Shown here piece by piece: positions 33,253-41,666 of a stretch of DNA of 64,000 bases. Numbering within the stretch: position 1 is the stretch's first letter; each line of letters starts with the position of its first letter. Made by a program: the position numbers and the translations under genes. The notes under the pieces are model-generated. The model searched no databases. It saw only the letters and a list, made by a program, of their open reading frames with translations, and was not told where the DNA came from. Source of the stretch: Spiroplasma syrphidicola EA-1 (GTDB lineage: Bacteria; Bacillota_I; Bacilli_A; Mycoplasmatales; Mycoplasmataceae). The stretch covers positions 620,001-684,000 of the forward strand of contig NC_021284.1 in the NCBI RefSeq assembly GCF_000400955.1, written 5' to 3'.

Positions 33253-33876
33253 TTAACCTTTATTTCTTTTTAAAATTAATTTTAATTTAATATCCCCTTT
33301 TGGTCCCCCATTATAACCATCACTTCCTTGTTCTTTTAACACAATAGTTTGTTTGGTTTCTTTAAAATTTGTTACATTAAATTGCACTGTTTTTTCAACT
33401 TCAAATCTTGCTAAACCTTGGCAATTATCACAAAGATATTTTTTCTTATTAAAAATAACATACCCTTTACCACTACAACTTGTACAATTTTCTTCAATAA
33501 ACAAATTGAATGAAATTACTGAATTAAATAATAGACTTGTCAATTTTGCTTTTACTTTTCCCGTTAATAAAGGTCCTTTTTTAACTTTTTTAGGGATTTT
33601 TTTAAGTAAATATCCACTATTAAAAATCTGACCTTCACTAGCATAATCAACTTGATACTCTTCAACAAAATTTAACTGATCATATTGAGATCTTTTATTA
33701 TCATCTGATAAAATTTCATATGCTTCTGAAATTTCCCGAAATTTAAGTTCGGCATTTTTTTCAGTTGAAATATCAGGATGGTACTTTTTTGCTAGTTGAC
33801 GAAAGGCATCTTTAATCTCATCTTTAGTTGCTGTTTGAGCAACATTTAAAATTTTGTAATAATCCTTTTCGTACAT
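33253..33876 (-). CDS. Short DnaJ-domain protein with a reduced zinc finger
   Basis: A 207-residue protein. The J-domain (residues 4-70) is complete with HPD at about 33-35, so it should stimulate a DnaK. After it comes a linker and one pair of CxxC motifs (CTSCSGKG and CDNCQGLA), where normal DnaJ has two pairs, followed by a strand-rich stretch ending near GYNGGPKGDIKLKLILKRN, the hallmark of the DnaJ C-terminal domain. The RBS is AGGAG. It is not the standard full-length DnaJ (about 370 residues) but a half-size relative; specific client unknown. Confidence 0.85.
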   Translation of the reverse strand: MYEKDYYKILNVAQTATKDEIKDAFRQLAKKYHPDISTEKNAELKFREISEAYEILSDDNKRSQYDQLNFVEEYQVDYASEGQIFNSGYLLKKIPKKVKKGPLLTGKVKAKLTSLLFNSVISFNLFIEENCTSCSGKGYVIFNKKKYLCDNCQGLARFEVEKTVQFNVTNFKETKQTIVLKEQGSDGYNGGPKGDIKLKLILKRNKG

Positions 33877-33987
33877 ATTGACTCCTTATTTTGTAAAATT
33901 TAGGTAAACTATGATTAATTATATCTTAATTTTAATAACTTTTTTATCTAAACCCAAAAATTATTAAAATATCTTTTATTGAAGTGA

Positions 33988-34932
33988 TTATTTTTGACTC
34001 AAATAATTACTTTCCTTTAAATCCGTAATTATTTTTTGACAAACTGTTTCAAAATTAGCATAGGAAAATTGATATCAATTAACATCACTTAATTGATGTT
34101 TAAATCATGTAATTTGTTTTTTAGCATAAATTTTATTGGCCTTGACCATTGCCATAATTGCTTCTTGCTCGCTAATTTCCCCTTTTAAAAAACTAACAAT
34201 TTCTCGACATCCAATAATATGCATACTTTGATATGCTAAAGACTGATGACATTGTTGATAAGCTTCGGCAACTTCAGCAAATAATCCCCGTGCTGTCAAA
34301 GCTAATACCCGTTCGGCAATCCGATGATGTAATTCATCTTTATCGGGTAACAGTCCGATAATATAAGGTTTAATATATCAAGTATTTTGATCACGATCAT
34401 TGGTTGATTTTGGAATTTGATTTTGCTCATAATATTCTAAAGCGCGCAGAATTCGTTTGCGGTTATTATAATGGATTTTTTCACTTTCGGCTTTATCAAC
34501 AACTGCTAGTTTTTCTCACAATTCTTGATTAGAATAATCATCATATTTTGCCAAATTAGCGAAGTTACGACCTTGCGAAGAAAACTGATAATTTTTTAAA
34601 AGAGCATTAATATATAAACCACTGCCCCCAACAACAATTGGCAATTTATGATCAGCCACGATTTCATTAATTGTTGCTCGTCCGGCTTTTTGAAAATCAC
34701 TAATTGAATAACTAGCTGTTAAATCCAAAAAGGAAAGAAAATGATGTTTAATTCCTTGCTGTTCCTCAAGCGTAATTTTATTAGTTGCAATATCTAAACC
34801 ATTAAACATTTGCGTAGCATCGGCATTTAGACACTCTCCATTAAAGGTTTGGGCTAATTTAATTGACAAATCAGTCTTGCCACTAGCGGTTGGGCCAATA
34901 ATTAAAACTACTTTAATTTCCTTCATTTTCAT
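33988..34932 (-). CDS. miaA: tRNA dimethylallyltransferase
   Basis: Adds a dimethylallyl group to N6 of A37 in tRNAs reading U-starting codons. The 314 residues include the P-loop GPTASGKTDLS (about 13-23), the DATQMFNGLDIATNK segment, VVGGSGLYINALL and a tRNA-binding C-terminal half with HRIAERVLAL and QSMHIIGCREIVSFLKGE. Two in-frame ATGs (34932, 34926) compete; AAAGGAG lies 4 and 10 bases before them, so the second may be used. A structured RNA with a terminator lies just upstream. Confidence 0.94.
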
Positions 34933-34984
34933 TAAACTCCTTTAATATAACTATAACTTTTTTTAAAAAAATTACTAGACAATT

Positions 34985-35014
34985 GAAAAAGACTAAGTAA
35001 AACTTAGTCTTTTA
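34985..35014 (-). terminator. Intrinsic terminator 53 bases before miaA
   Basis: Stem AAAGACTAAG/CTTAGTCTTT (34988-35012) with a 5-base loop and T runs on both strands. On the minus strand it ends the structured RNA before miaA. Confidence 0.88.
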
Positions 35015-35145
35015 TTTTATCTTTAAAATAACCCTGAACCGCTTTAAGTGCTTGGGTGTAGAGTTATTGATTTATATAGCGGTTAATAACCCCAAACACA
35101 CCTTAACGTTATAACAAACGTAGAAAACTGTCCTTACGGACAGTT
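34985..35145 (-). ncRNA. Putative structured RNA with pseudoknot, ahead of miaA
   Basis: Unknown class. On the minus strand, 5' to 3': an 8-bp hairpin with GTAA tetraloop (35145-35126); a 5-bp hairpin (35121-35106); a two-part stem GGTGT/ACACC (35102-35098 with 35059-35055) and GGGTTATT/AATAACTC (35092-35085 with 35068-35061); a 16-base loop whose AACCGC (35084-35079) can pair with GCGGTT at 35042-35037, making a pseudoknot; then a 10-bp terminator hairpin with T run (35012-34988). No ORF fits this stretch. It may be a free RNA or a terminator-controlled leader of miaA. It lacks the known sequence marks of SRP RNA and tmRNA. Confidence 0.5.
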
Positions 35146-35178
35146 ATATTTTAACATATTTTTTGTTAATTGCTTATA

Positions 35179-36213
35179 TTAGAAAAATAATTCTTTTGGT
35201 AAAACAATTTTACCAATAATATAATTATGTAAATTTCCATAAGAATCAGCAATTACTAATTTAACGCCTAATTCTTCATCTAATGGTAAGATTGGTAAAT
35301 TTTCAAAAACATTATCATTACTACTAATAACGGGTTTACCTTGAACAAAATGCTTTGTTCATTTTTTTGGATCTCATGTTGTAAATGTAATTGAAACATT
35401 TGTAATACTTTCATCAACATTTGTTCCCTTATCTCGCCCTCATAAACTTAGCAAATTAGTATAATATTCAAAATCAACGTTATTAATAAAGTTATTAATA
35501 ATTGTAAAGTAGGAAATTCCTTGGTCATACTCTCCATCTGGTGAATAGTTACTATCTAACGGATTTAATGACCAATCACGAGGACTATCTTTTTTATATC
35601 AATCCTGATATTCATAACGTAATTTATCAACAAACAGTCATTTTGGCTGATTTGCTTCAGTACTATTGCTATTATAATTTGGGAAATAATAATAAGCTAA
35701 ATCGTTTAAATCTTGAACTAAAGTATTTTTTTCTTGATCGGTTCAACCTGGCTTATCTTTGTCTTTTCCACCTGGATTATATTTTTCAACCACCGTTTTT
35801 CATGGTGAATTAACGATATCTTTTGTTGTTAGTAAGTGTTGCCCCATATATTTGAAACTATCTTTTGGCAAGGTAGGTTTTTGAGTACTATGACGTAATG
35901 TTGGTCCAGTTATTTCCGGAATATTTTTTTTATCATTATTTTTAATTTTTGTTACTAAAAGATCTTTTTCTGGAACATAATTTGGCTTTAATCAAACATT
36001 TAAATCATAGTTAAATAACGTTGAGATTTTAGGTTCTTGCCCTTCCTGCCCTGGTTCAGAATTTAAAACAATACTATCAAGGGCTTTTTTTGCCTGATTT
36101 GAGATAGAATTATTTATAATATATGGATATTCATTAATATTACAACTAACAACAAGACTAGTTGTTGCATTAAAAACTGAAATTGTCGTAAACATCGTCA
36201 ATAATTTTTTCAT
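35179..36213 (-). CDS. Lipoprotein, unknown function
   Basis: A 344-residue secreted lipoprotein: signal peptide MKKLLTMFTTISVFNATTS with lipobox VVSC (Cys24). The mature part is rich in Asn, Asp, Lys, Trp and Tyr, with PGGKDKDKPGWTDQEKN and YYYFPNYNSNS segments, and has no membrane helix. No family is recognised. The frame is continuous with UGA Trp codons. It has a good promoter 46 bases upstream of the ATG and is alone in its transcription unit; the stop lies 33 bases before the putative structured RNA. Confidence 0.75.
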
Positions 36214-36258
36214 TACTTTGCCTACACTTCCTTTTCCGTTAATTTTGAACGTGGTATT

Positions 36259-36287
36259 ATTATACTAAGTTCGAATTCATTTTGCAA
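36259..36287 (-). promoter_or_regulatory. Promoter for the lipoprotein gene
   Basis: TTGCAA (36282-36287) and TATAAT (36259-36264) on the minus strand, spaced by exactly 17 bases. Between this and 36406 no gene is seen. Confidence 0.75.
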
Positions 36288-36406
36288 GAATTGCATTTTT
36301 TTTATCTTCTTTTCCTAAAATTATCCGAAAAAAAGGATTAAAAAAGCCATCAAAATAAGGTTTTTTATCATTTATTTAAATTAATCGTTATTTTTTGTAA
36401 AAATAA

Positions 36407-36658
36407 CTATTTTTTTACGAAATTGGGGGCAAAACAATTACAATATTATTTGTTTTACCTTTAATAACTGAACTTGTCGCACTGGCACTAATAATAATTG
36501 AAATAAATCCATATTTACTATTTGTTAAACTAATAGGATTATATTATGAGCAATTTCAATTAAAAATTTCGTAACTATAATTATTATTTTTCCTAATTGG
36601 TTTTAATATTTGAACAGCCGATATTCTTTGATTAATTGGTCCTATTTTAAACAATTAA
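36407..36658 (+). pseudogene. Decayed membrane protein gene
   Basis: One plus-strand frame reads a convincing hydrophobic protein: EIGGKTITILFVLPLITELV and NPYLLFVKLIGLYYEQF, then TAA-CTA-TAA (36572-36580), then in the same frame LFFLIGFNIWTADILWLIGP up to TAA at 36656-36658, using UGA as Trp twice. There is no ATG at the 5' end. Two helices before and one or two after the stops suggest a small polytopic membrane protein inactivated by in-frame stops and loss of the start. Family not recognised. Confidence 0.45.
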
Positions 36659-36668
36659 GGACAAATAA

Positions 36669-36691
36669 AAAATGGTTATACTAACCATTAA
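36669..36691 (-). terminator. Intrinsic terminator after the HNH-like gene
   Basis: Stem AATGGTTA/TAACCATT with a 3-base loop, next to the stop codon; T-rich tail on the minus strand. Confidence 0.8.
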
Positions 36692-37095
36692 TATTTATTT
36701 CAAATTGGTGAAACTTCATGTACTTTCATACCAGATCCTTTTATGATTTTATTAGTTTTAACATTAGTCGGTTTTTGAAATTCCCTTTTATTTTCACTTT
36801 GTACTTTTCCCTCAACAGCAGCTTTTCAATCATTTAAAGTACCACGACGCGCTTTAGAATTTTTTCAATGCATTGCTAGACAGTTGTTAACTTCTAATTT
36901 ACCACCCTTATCTAGTGGTACTAATAAATCAATTACTCAACCGAATTCACTTTCTTGATTTAACTCTCCAATTTTGATAAAAGCACCAGCAATATCACGA
37001 CGGAACAATAAATTATTTCTTCCCCCACCTTGCTGGGTATTGTCTCAAATCATTCTAATCTCTGGTTCTGATAATTTTTTACTAAAATTTGTCAT
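36688..37095 (-). CDS. HNH-like protein lacking the catalytic histidine
   Basis: A 135-residue protein readable with UGA as Trp. Residues 31-85 follow the pattern of a compact HNH nuclease family (R-[RK]-D-x-x-GA.I, then S-E-[FY]-GW-[EV]-ID-H-[IL]-P, KGG, and N-x-LxxLHWKNN): here FRRDIAGAFIKIG, SEFGWVIDLLVPLDKGG and NNCLAMHWKNSKARRG. The position of the first catalytic His is Leu57, after Asp56, so nuclease activity may be lost, while the later H-W-K-N is kept. The tail (residues 86-135) is Lys-rich. RBS GAGAGGA, -10 TATAAT about 30 bases upstream, terminator right after. A DNA-binding role is possible. Confidence 0.5.
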
Positions 37096-37206
37096 AAAAT
37101 ATGTCCTCTCTGATTAATTATATTAATTATACCTTATTTTTTCTCATTTTTAAACCCCTTGTGAATGATATTTTAGAAAAGGATATGACTGTAAAAAAAA
37201 TTAAAA

Positions 37207-37240
37207 AATAAAAAGTAAAGTTTTATTCCTTTACTTTTTT
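37207..37240 (-). terminator. Intrinsic terminator after the TMEM164/YwaF-like gene
   Basis: AAAAGTAAAG/CTTTACTTTT inverted repeat around the stop codon, with T runs on both strands. Confidence 0.75.
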
Positions 37241-38113
37241 ACTATTTTTTACTGCTGATACGTTATCTTTTTTCGCTTTAATTTTATTAATTAAAACATA
37301 AACCCAAGAATCATGTAATTTTGTTTGGCCATTGTCTTGATAGAATGGTTTTAAACCTCGTAATAATCAGTATGATAAGGTCATTCCCCCTAATCCCATC
37401 ACAAAAATCGTAAACATCGTATTAACAAAACTACCAAAATCAGTTCCTAACCATGGGCGAAAATCAACTGGCCCAGGGGTAATTTCTTTGCCCATGTAGA
37501 TAAAACTAGTACCAAATGATGTATTAACAATATACATTAATAAAGCATAGATTAGTAAACTAAAAGCTGATAATTTAATTCATTTTCGATCAAATTGACG
37601 TTTTCCATATAAGTAACTATAAAAATAGATATAAAAACTTAAGAAATGAGCAACAAAGAATTCTCAAAAACGAATTGAAGTAATTGGATTAGTTTGTACT
37701 TGTCCTTCGGGAATAAAAATACTTAGCCATGAAGCAAAAATTGGAAAGAAAATAGTTAAACTAAAAAACTTATTATTCTTTCAAAATACTGTAACAATTG
37801 AAAAGATTTGTGTTAACGCACAAAAGTCAAACGGCAAAATTCCAGTTCAATTAATGCCAGCTTCTTGATATGCTTTTAAGTTAATTGCTTGCATAACTCT
37901 TAGGTAAATCATAAAGAGAATTTGAACACCAACTAACGAATATAAAAAATAATTTGTTTTTGATAAATATGCATACCCCTTTGGGAAAGCATATAATGAA
38001 AAAGTAATTCCTAAACACATTATTAATGGAATAATGTGTTGTCAGCTATACAATTCCCACAATATTGGAGCATCGGGGGAATTAAATTCAAATGGATTAA
38101 ATGTTAATAACAT
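37223..38113 (-). CDS. TMEM164/YwaF (TIGR02206-like) integral membrane protein
   Basis: A 296-residue protein with six to eight hydrophobic helices; readable as one frame only with UGA as Trp. It resembles the YwaF/TMEM164 family: an N-terminal WELYSWQHIIPLIMCLG helix, a central LPFDFCALTQIFSI (where family members have LPLHLC), a TSIRFWEFFVAHFLSFYIY helix with a conserved His, and a Lys-rich cytoplasmic tail. The family's biochemical role in bacteria is unknown; human TMEM164 is an acyltransferase. ATG at 38113 with AAAGGAA RBS. Monocistronic by its terminator. Confidence 0.7.
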
Positions 38114-38240
38114 AGTTTCTATTCCTTTTTAATATCTTTTACTTATAAATATTCTAACTTTTAAATTATATCTGATTTTTATAAAATTTAAAATTTTTTT
38201 AATGTTCTAAAAAATATTATAATAATTAGATCAAATATAA

Positions 38241-38797
38241 TTAAATTTCTTTAATAACTTTTGCTGGAATCCCAGCAGCAATAACATTTTTTGGAATGTT
38301 TTTAGTAACAACACTGCCTGCTCCAATAATTGAATTCTCACCAATTACAACCCCTGGTGTCACTGTTACATTTGCACCAAGTCAAACATTATTTTCAATA
38401 ATAATTTCTTTTGAAATTGTTCCTTTTCGAAGAGTTTTATCAACAGGATGATTAGTTGTCATAATATTGCAATTAGGTCCTATTAAAACATTATCACCAA
38501 TAACTATTCCACCCCGCCCCAAAAAAGAACAACCAAAATTAATAAAACTATTTTTACCTATCTCAAAATTCTTCGCGTAATCAAAATAAATTGGCGTTAA
38601 AAAAGAAAATCCTTCCGGTAAAGGTTTATTAATTATTTTTGAAAATAGTTTTAACTTTTTTTAGTCCTATTAGATTTATAATTTAAAATTTTTAATTGTT
38701 TTTGTGTATTATCAATCGCTTTAATTATTTTTGTAATTTCAATATCCGTTGGTAAAATTAATTCACCATTTTTATCTCGTATAAAAATATTACTCAT
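38241..38797 (-). pseudogene. Hexapeptide-repeat acetyltransferase, frameshifted
   Basis: LacA/maltose O-acetyltransferase-like gene broken into two frames. Part 1 (38651-38797): ATG with GGAG RBS, 48 residues beginning MSNIFIRDKNGELILP, ending at TAA. Part 2 (from about 38660 down to TAA at 38241) continues in the +1 frame with KLFSKIINKPLPEGFSFLTP, then a left-handed beta-helix: IGDNVLIGPNCNIMTTNHPV (catalytic His), [32 protein letters not shown]. The switch lies at a run of seven A (minus strand), so a one-base insertion, slippage of polymerase or ribosome, or a sequencing error are all possible. The helix part is otherwise intact. Confidence 0.65.
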
Positions 38798-38858
38798 TTC
38801 AAAATCTCCTTATTCAATTAAACTTAACAATTTCATATTTTTTTACATTATAATATAA

Positions 38859-38939
38859 AAATGTTTCTTCTAACTAATTATATTAGATAATAATCGAAAA
38901 GATTTTTATTTAATATAATTCTAATTAAAAGAAACATTT
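38859..38939 (-). terminator. Very long hairpin after rpsO
   Basis: Arms of about 27 bases (38859-38885 and 38911-38939) pair almost fully, with two wobble/transition sites and a 2-base bulge, and a 25-base loop. T-rich on the minus side. It probably ends the rpsO transcript; a short inverted-repeat (MITE-like) remnant is an alternative. Confidence 0.6.
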
Positions 38940-38961
38940 GAATGAATTACTATCCTTGTTA

Positions 38962-39228
38962 CTATTTACGAAGTCCTAATTCTTCAATAATTGCTTTGTA
39001 ACGAGCAAAGTCTTTTTTTGTTAAATATGCTAATAAATGTTTACGTTGTGAAACTTTTTTTAACAAACTACGACGTGAAACAATATCTTTACGGTGTCTT
39101 TGTAAATGAGCAGTTAAATTTGCAATATCTTCTGTTAATAAGGCGATTTGCACTTCTGCTGATCCAGTATCATTTTTACCACGCGCATGCTTAGCAACTA
39201 ATTCTTCTTTTTTTGCTTTTGAAATCAT
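38962..39228 (-). CDS. rpsO: 30S ribosomal protein S15
   Basis: An 88-residue S15, which binds 16S rRNA early in 30S assembly. [34 protein letters not shown] and [19 protein letters not shown] are unmistakable. ATG at 39228 with AAGG RBS. It follows the truB-ribF pair, an order seen in many Firmicutes (truB-ribF-rpsO), and is followed by an unusually long hairpin. Confidence 0.98.
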   Translation of the reverse strand: MISKAKKEELVAKHARGKNDTGSAEVQIALLTEDIANLTAHLQRHRKDIVSRRSLLKKVSQRKHLLAYLTKKDFARYKAIIEELGLRK

Positions 39229-39326
39229 TGTATTTTTCCCTTCTAATTGGTGGTTTATTATGTTAAAACAAAGTAAATAAAAGAAGGTAACTTTAAAAAC
39301 AATGTAATAACAACCTAAATAACATT

Positions 39327-40211
39327 TTATGCTTTATTATGAAAAAAATCAATAGTATTTTTTAAATCTTTTTCCAGGGTTATTTTCAAATCAGCTAAAC
39401 TATTTACACTAATATTATCGCGCAAATAATCTTCAAATATGATTGTTAACTCCCGACCATACAAATCACCATCAAAATTTAACAAATATGTTTCAACACG
39501 TTCTTGACCATTCTTATTTCAATAACAAGTCATTCCCTGATATTGTTGCTTTTGATAAATAACAGTTGAAACATAAACACCATAGGGAATTAATAACTTA
39601 TTTTTAAGATAGAGATTAGCAGTCGGAAAATTAATTAATCGGCCTTGCTGTTCCCCTTTTTCAACAATCCCAATAATTTGGTATTTCTGAAAAAGCATTT
39701 TATTGGCAGCAATAATTTGATGTTCTTCTAATAATTTGCGAATTGTTGACGAAGAATAATTAAAATCCCGTGAAACAATAGTGACATTATCTTTGCCAAA
39801 AAAAGAAATTAACTTATCAACATTTCCCAAACGGTCTTTACCAAAACAAAAATCTGATCCAACAACAACCTTTGTAACGTTAAAACGTTCTTTTAAAATA
39901 GTAAGAAAATCAAATCATGATAATGCTAAAAACTCTTCACTTACCAAAACACTTAAATAGTAATCAAAGCCAAGTTGAGCAATAATTTCTTCTTTTGCTT
40001 TATTTGAAATTATTGCTGTTTGGTTGTTATTAAAAAAATCGGTTACTCGTTTTGAAAGGGTAAAAAAAAGACTCTTATTATTTGTTACGGCTTTAATTGC
40101 CCCAACTTGTTCTAATAATTTTAAATGACCCGGATGGATGCCATCAAAAAATCCTAAACATGCTACTTTTTCTTCAGTTAAATTAGGTTCTGTTCAATTT
40201 AAAATTTTCAT
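39327..40211 (-). CDS. ribF: Bifunctional riboflavin kinase / FAD synthetase
   Basis: Makes FMN and FAD from riboflavin. The 294 residues have the N-terminal adenylyltransferase ([14 protein letters not shown] with HxGH at about 26-29; [10 protein letters not shown]) and the C-terminal flavokinase ([22 protein letters not shown]). The start is 2 bases after the truB stop, so expression is coupled. Continuous with UGA as Trp. Confidence 0.95.
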
Positions 40212-40213
40212 TA

Positions 40214-41134
40214 TTAGTACTTGTCCCCTTCACTGGTTGGCGTAGGGCCTTGTTCATTTGATCATAATCCTCGTTGGCAAGCATATACATGTTTACCAAT
40301 ATGTTTATAAATTGCTAAGACATTTTTATGCTTATCAATAATAAAAATATTTGGATCACTATGATTAATAATTACAATAGGTTTTCCTTGACGAATTTCT
40401 TCATCATAATGATACATTAATAACGGCTGTTTATTAATAAACAAGGCATCATACATCGAAATAATATCTTTTTGGTCCACATCTTCAACTTTAACAGCAT
40501 CAGCTAACTTAAAATTTCCTGACTGGACACGAGTTAATTTTTCAACTGTTGCCAATACTCCCATTTTATCGGCAATATCTTCAACTAAACTACGAACATA
40601 TGTTCCCTTTGAACAAAGGACACTAAATTGAATTGTTTGAGTTGCATGGTTATAATTTTTAAATTTAATTGCTTGAATTGTTACTGTTCGTGGTGTAATT
40701 TGTACTTCCTGTTCAGCGCGGGCATATTCATATAATTTTTTACCATTTACTTTTATCGCCGAGTATTTTGGGGGATATTGTTCATAAATAAAACCATTAA
40801 AACTTTCAAAAGCTTTTTTAATAACTTTCTTTTTCATTTTAAATGGGGCAATTTCTTCCATTATTTTCCCCGTTATATCCCCAGAATCCGTTTTAATAAA
40901 CAATTTCATTGTGACATCATAGCCTTTATCTGCTGTTAATAAATAATCACTGATTTTTGTACCATTATTCAATAAAACAACTAATAACCCTGTTGCTAAT
41001 GGATCAAGGGTCCCCGCATGACCAATTTTATTAACTCCTAGTTTTTTCTTAATAATTTGAATAACTTGGTTACTAGTTTTACCAACTGGCTTATCAATTA
41101 ATAAAATACCATCATTTAACATTGTTGTGCTCAT
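40214..41134 (-). CDS. truB: tRNA pseudouridine(55) synthase TruB
   Basis: Modifies U55 in the T-loop of tRNAs. The 306 residues hold the catalytic Asp in GHAGTLDPLATGLL (about residues 37-50), DKPVGKTSNQV at the start, YPPKYSAIKVNGKKLYEYAR and CSKGTYVRSLVED. ATG at 41134 with AAGGAGG seven bases upstream. The C-terminal tail after the last UGA Trp ends in SEGDKY. Confidence 0.96.
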
Positions 41135-41232
41135 CCTAGTCCCTCCTTATTCCTTAACTGCCTTTAATTATAACATTTCTTCAAATGGTTTCAGCAATAA
41201 AACGATAACATTTATGAATTCTTTTAAACTTA

Positions 41233-41261
41233 TTGCTAATTGAATTCAGTTCGTTTATTAT
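41233..41261 (+). promoter_or_regulatory. Promoter of intergenic transcript 1
   Basis: TTGCTA (41233-41238), 17 bases, TATTAT (41256-41261) on the plus strand, opposite in direction to truB and coaX. Confidence 0.55.
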
Positions 41262-41267
41262 ATTAAG

Positions 41268-41444
41268 TTATGAAAAATAAATACATTCTAATAATTGCAA
41301 ATTGTTCTAGCCTTTCCTTATGTGCAAAAAATAATTGCGAATAGCAGTATTTTATAAAAATAATTTAAAATTAAAGTTTGTTTTTCATACGCCTAATCAG
41401 TCAGAGTTTTAAAGGCTGTTAATTTACTCTGACTGATTTTTTTT
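41268..41444 (+). ncRNA. Putative small transcript 1 (plus strand)
   Basis: About 175 bases between a promoter-like sequence and a strong terminator (12-bp stem AATCAGTCAGAG/CTCTGACTGATT at 41395-41438, then eight T). The only ORF is a 24-codon ATG frame at 41270-41344 that would be leaderless (starts MKNKYILIIANCSS), so either a short mRNA or a small RNA. No known RNA class recognised. Confidence 0.45.
41395..41444 (+). terminator. Intrinsic terminator, plus strand
   Basis: A 12-bp perfect stem with a 20-base loop and a run of T only on the plus strand, so it serves a plus-strand transcript although both neighbouring genes are on the minus strand. Confidence 0.88.
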
Positions 41445-41462
41445 ACAAAAAAAATAAATAAT

Positions 41463-41491
41463 TTGCAAGTTTAAAAAAAATGTAATATAAT
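41463..41491 (+). promoter_or_regulatory. Promoter of intergenic transcript 2
   Basis: TTGCAA (41463-41468), exactly 17 bases, TATAAT (41486-41491). Near-consensus and the best plus-strand promoter in this intergenic region. Confidence 0.7.
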
Positions 41492-41497
41492 TACAAA

Positions 41498-41666
41498 GTC
41501 TTAAGTAAGACAATATGGATAAATCAAATATAGTATTCAGAAGGACAGATTAAGTAATCTTTATTAATCTATAATAAAGAAACGAACTAATAAGTGTATA
41601 ATACTTAACTGGCCTTTTATACAAAATATCTCAAAATAAAACAGTACTGTAAAGTACTGTTTTATT
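41498..41666 (+). ncRNA. Putative structured small RNA 2 (plus strand)
   Basis: The predicted start falls at a 6-bp hairpin GTCTTA-AG-TAAGAC (41498-41511). A second hairpin of the same shape, AGATTA-AG-TAATCT, follows at about 41547, then an A/T-rich stem and a final terminator hairpin (41638-41663). The longest ATG frame has 12 codons. Promoter, serial hairpins and terminator together suggest a free small RNA; class unknown. Confidence 0.5.
41638..41666. terminator. Bidirectional intrinsic terminator
   Basis: 11-bp stem AAAACAGTACT/AGTACTGTTTT with a 4-base loop between the plus-strand transcript and the end of coaX; A and T runs on both sides. Confidence 0.9.

Noticed and set aside
34985-35145. 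SRP RNA, tmRNA, 6S or RNase P RNA as identity of the structured RNA
   Set aside because: No GGAAGG/AGCAGCC SRP core, no tRNA-like ends, and too small for RNase P; the ends do not pair as in 6S RNA.
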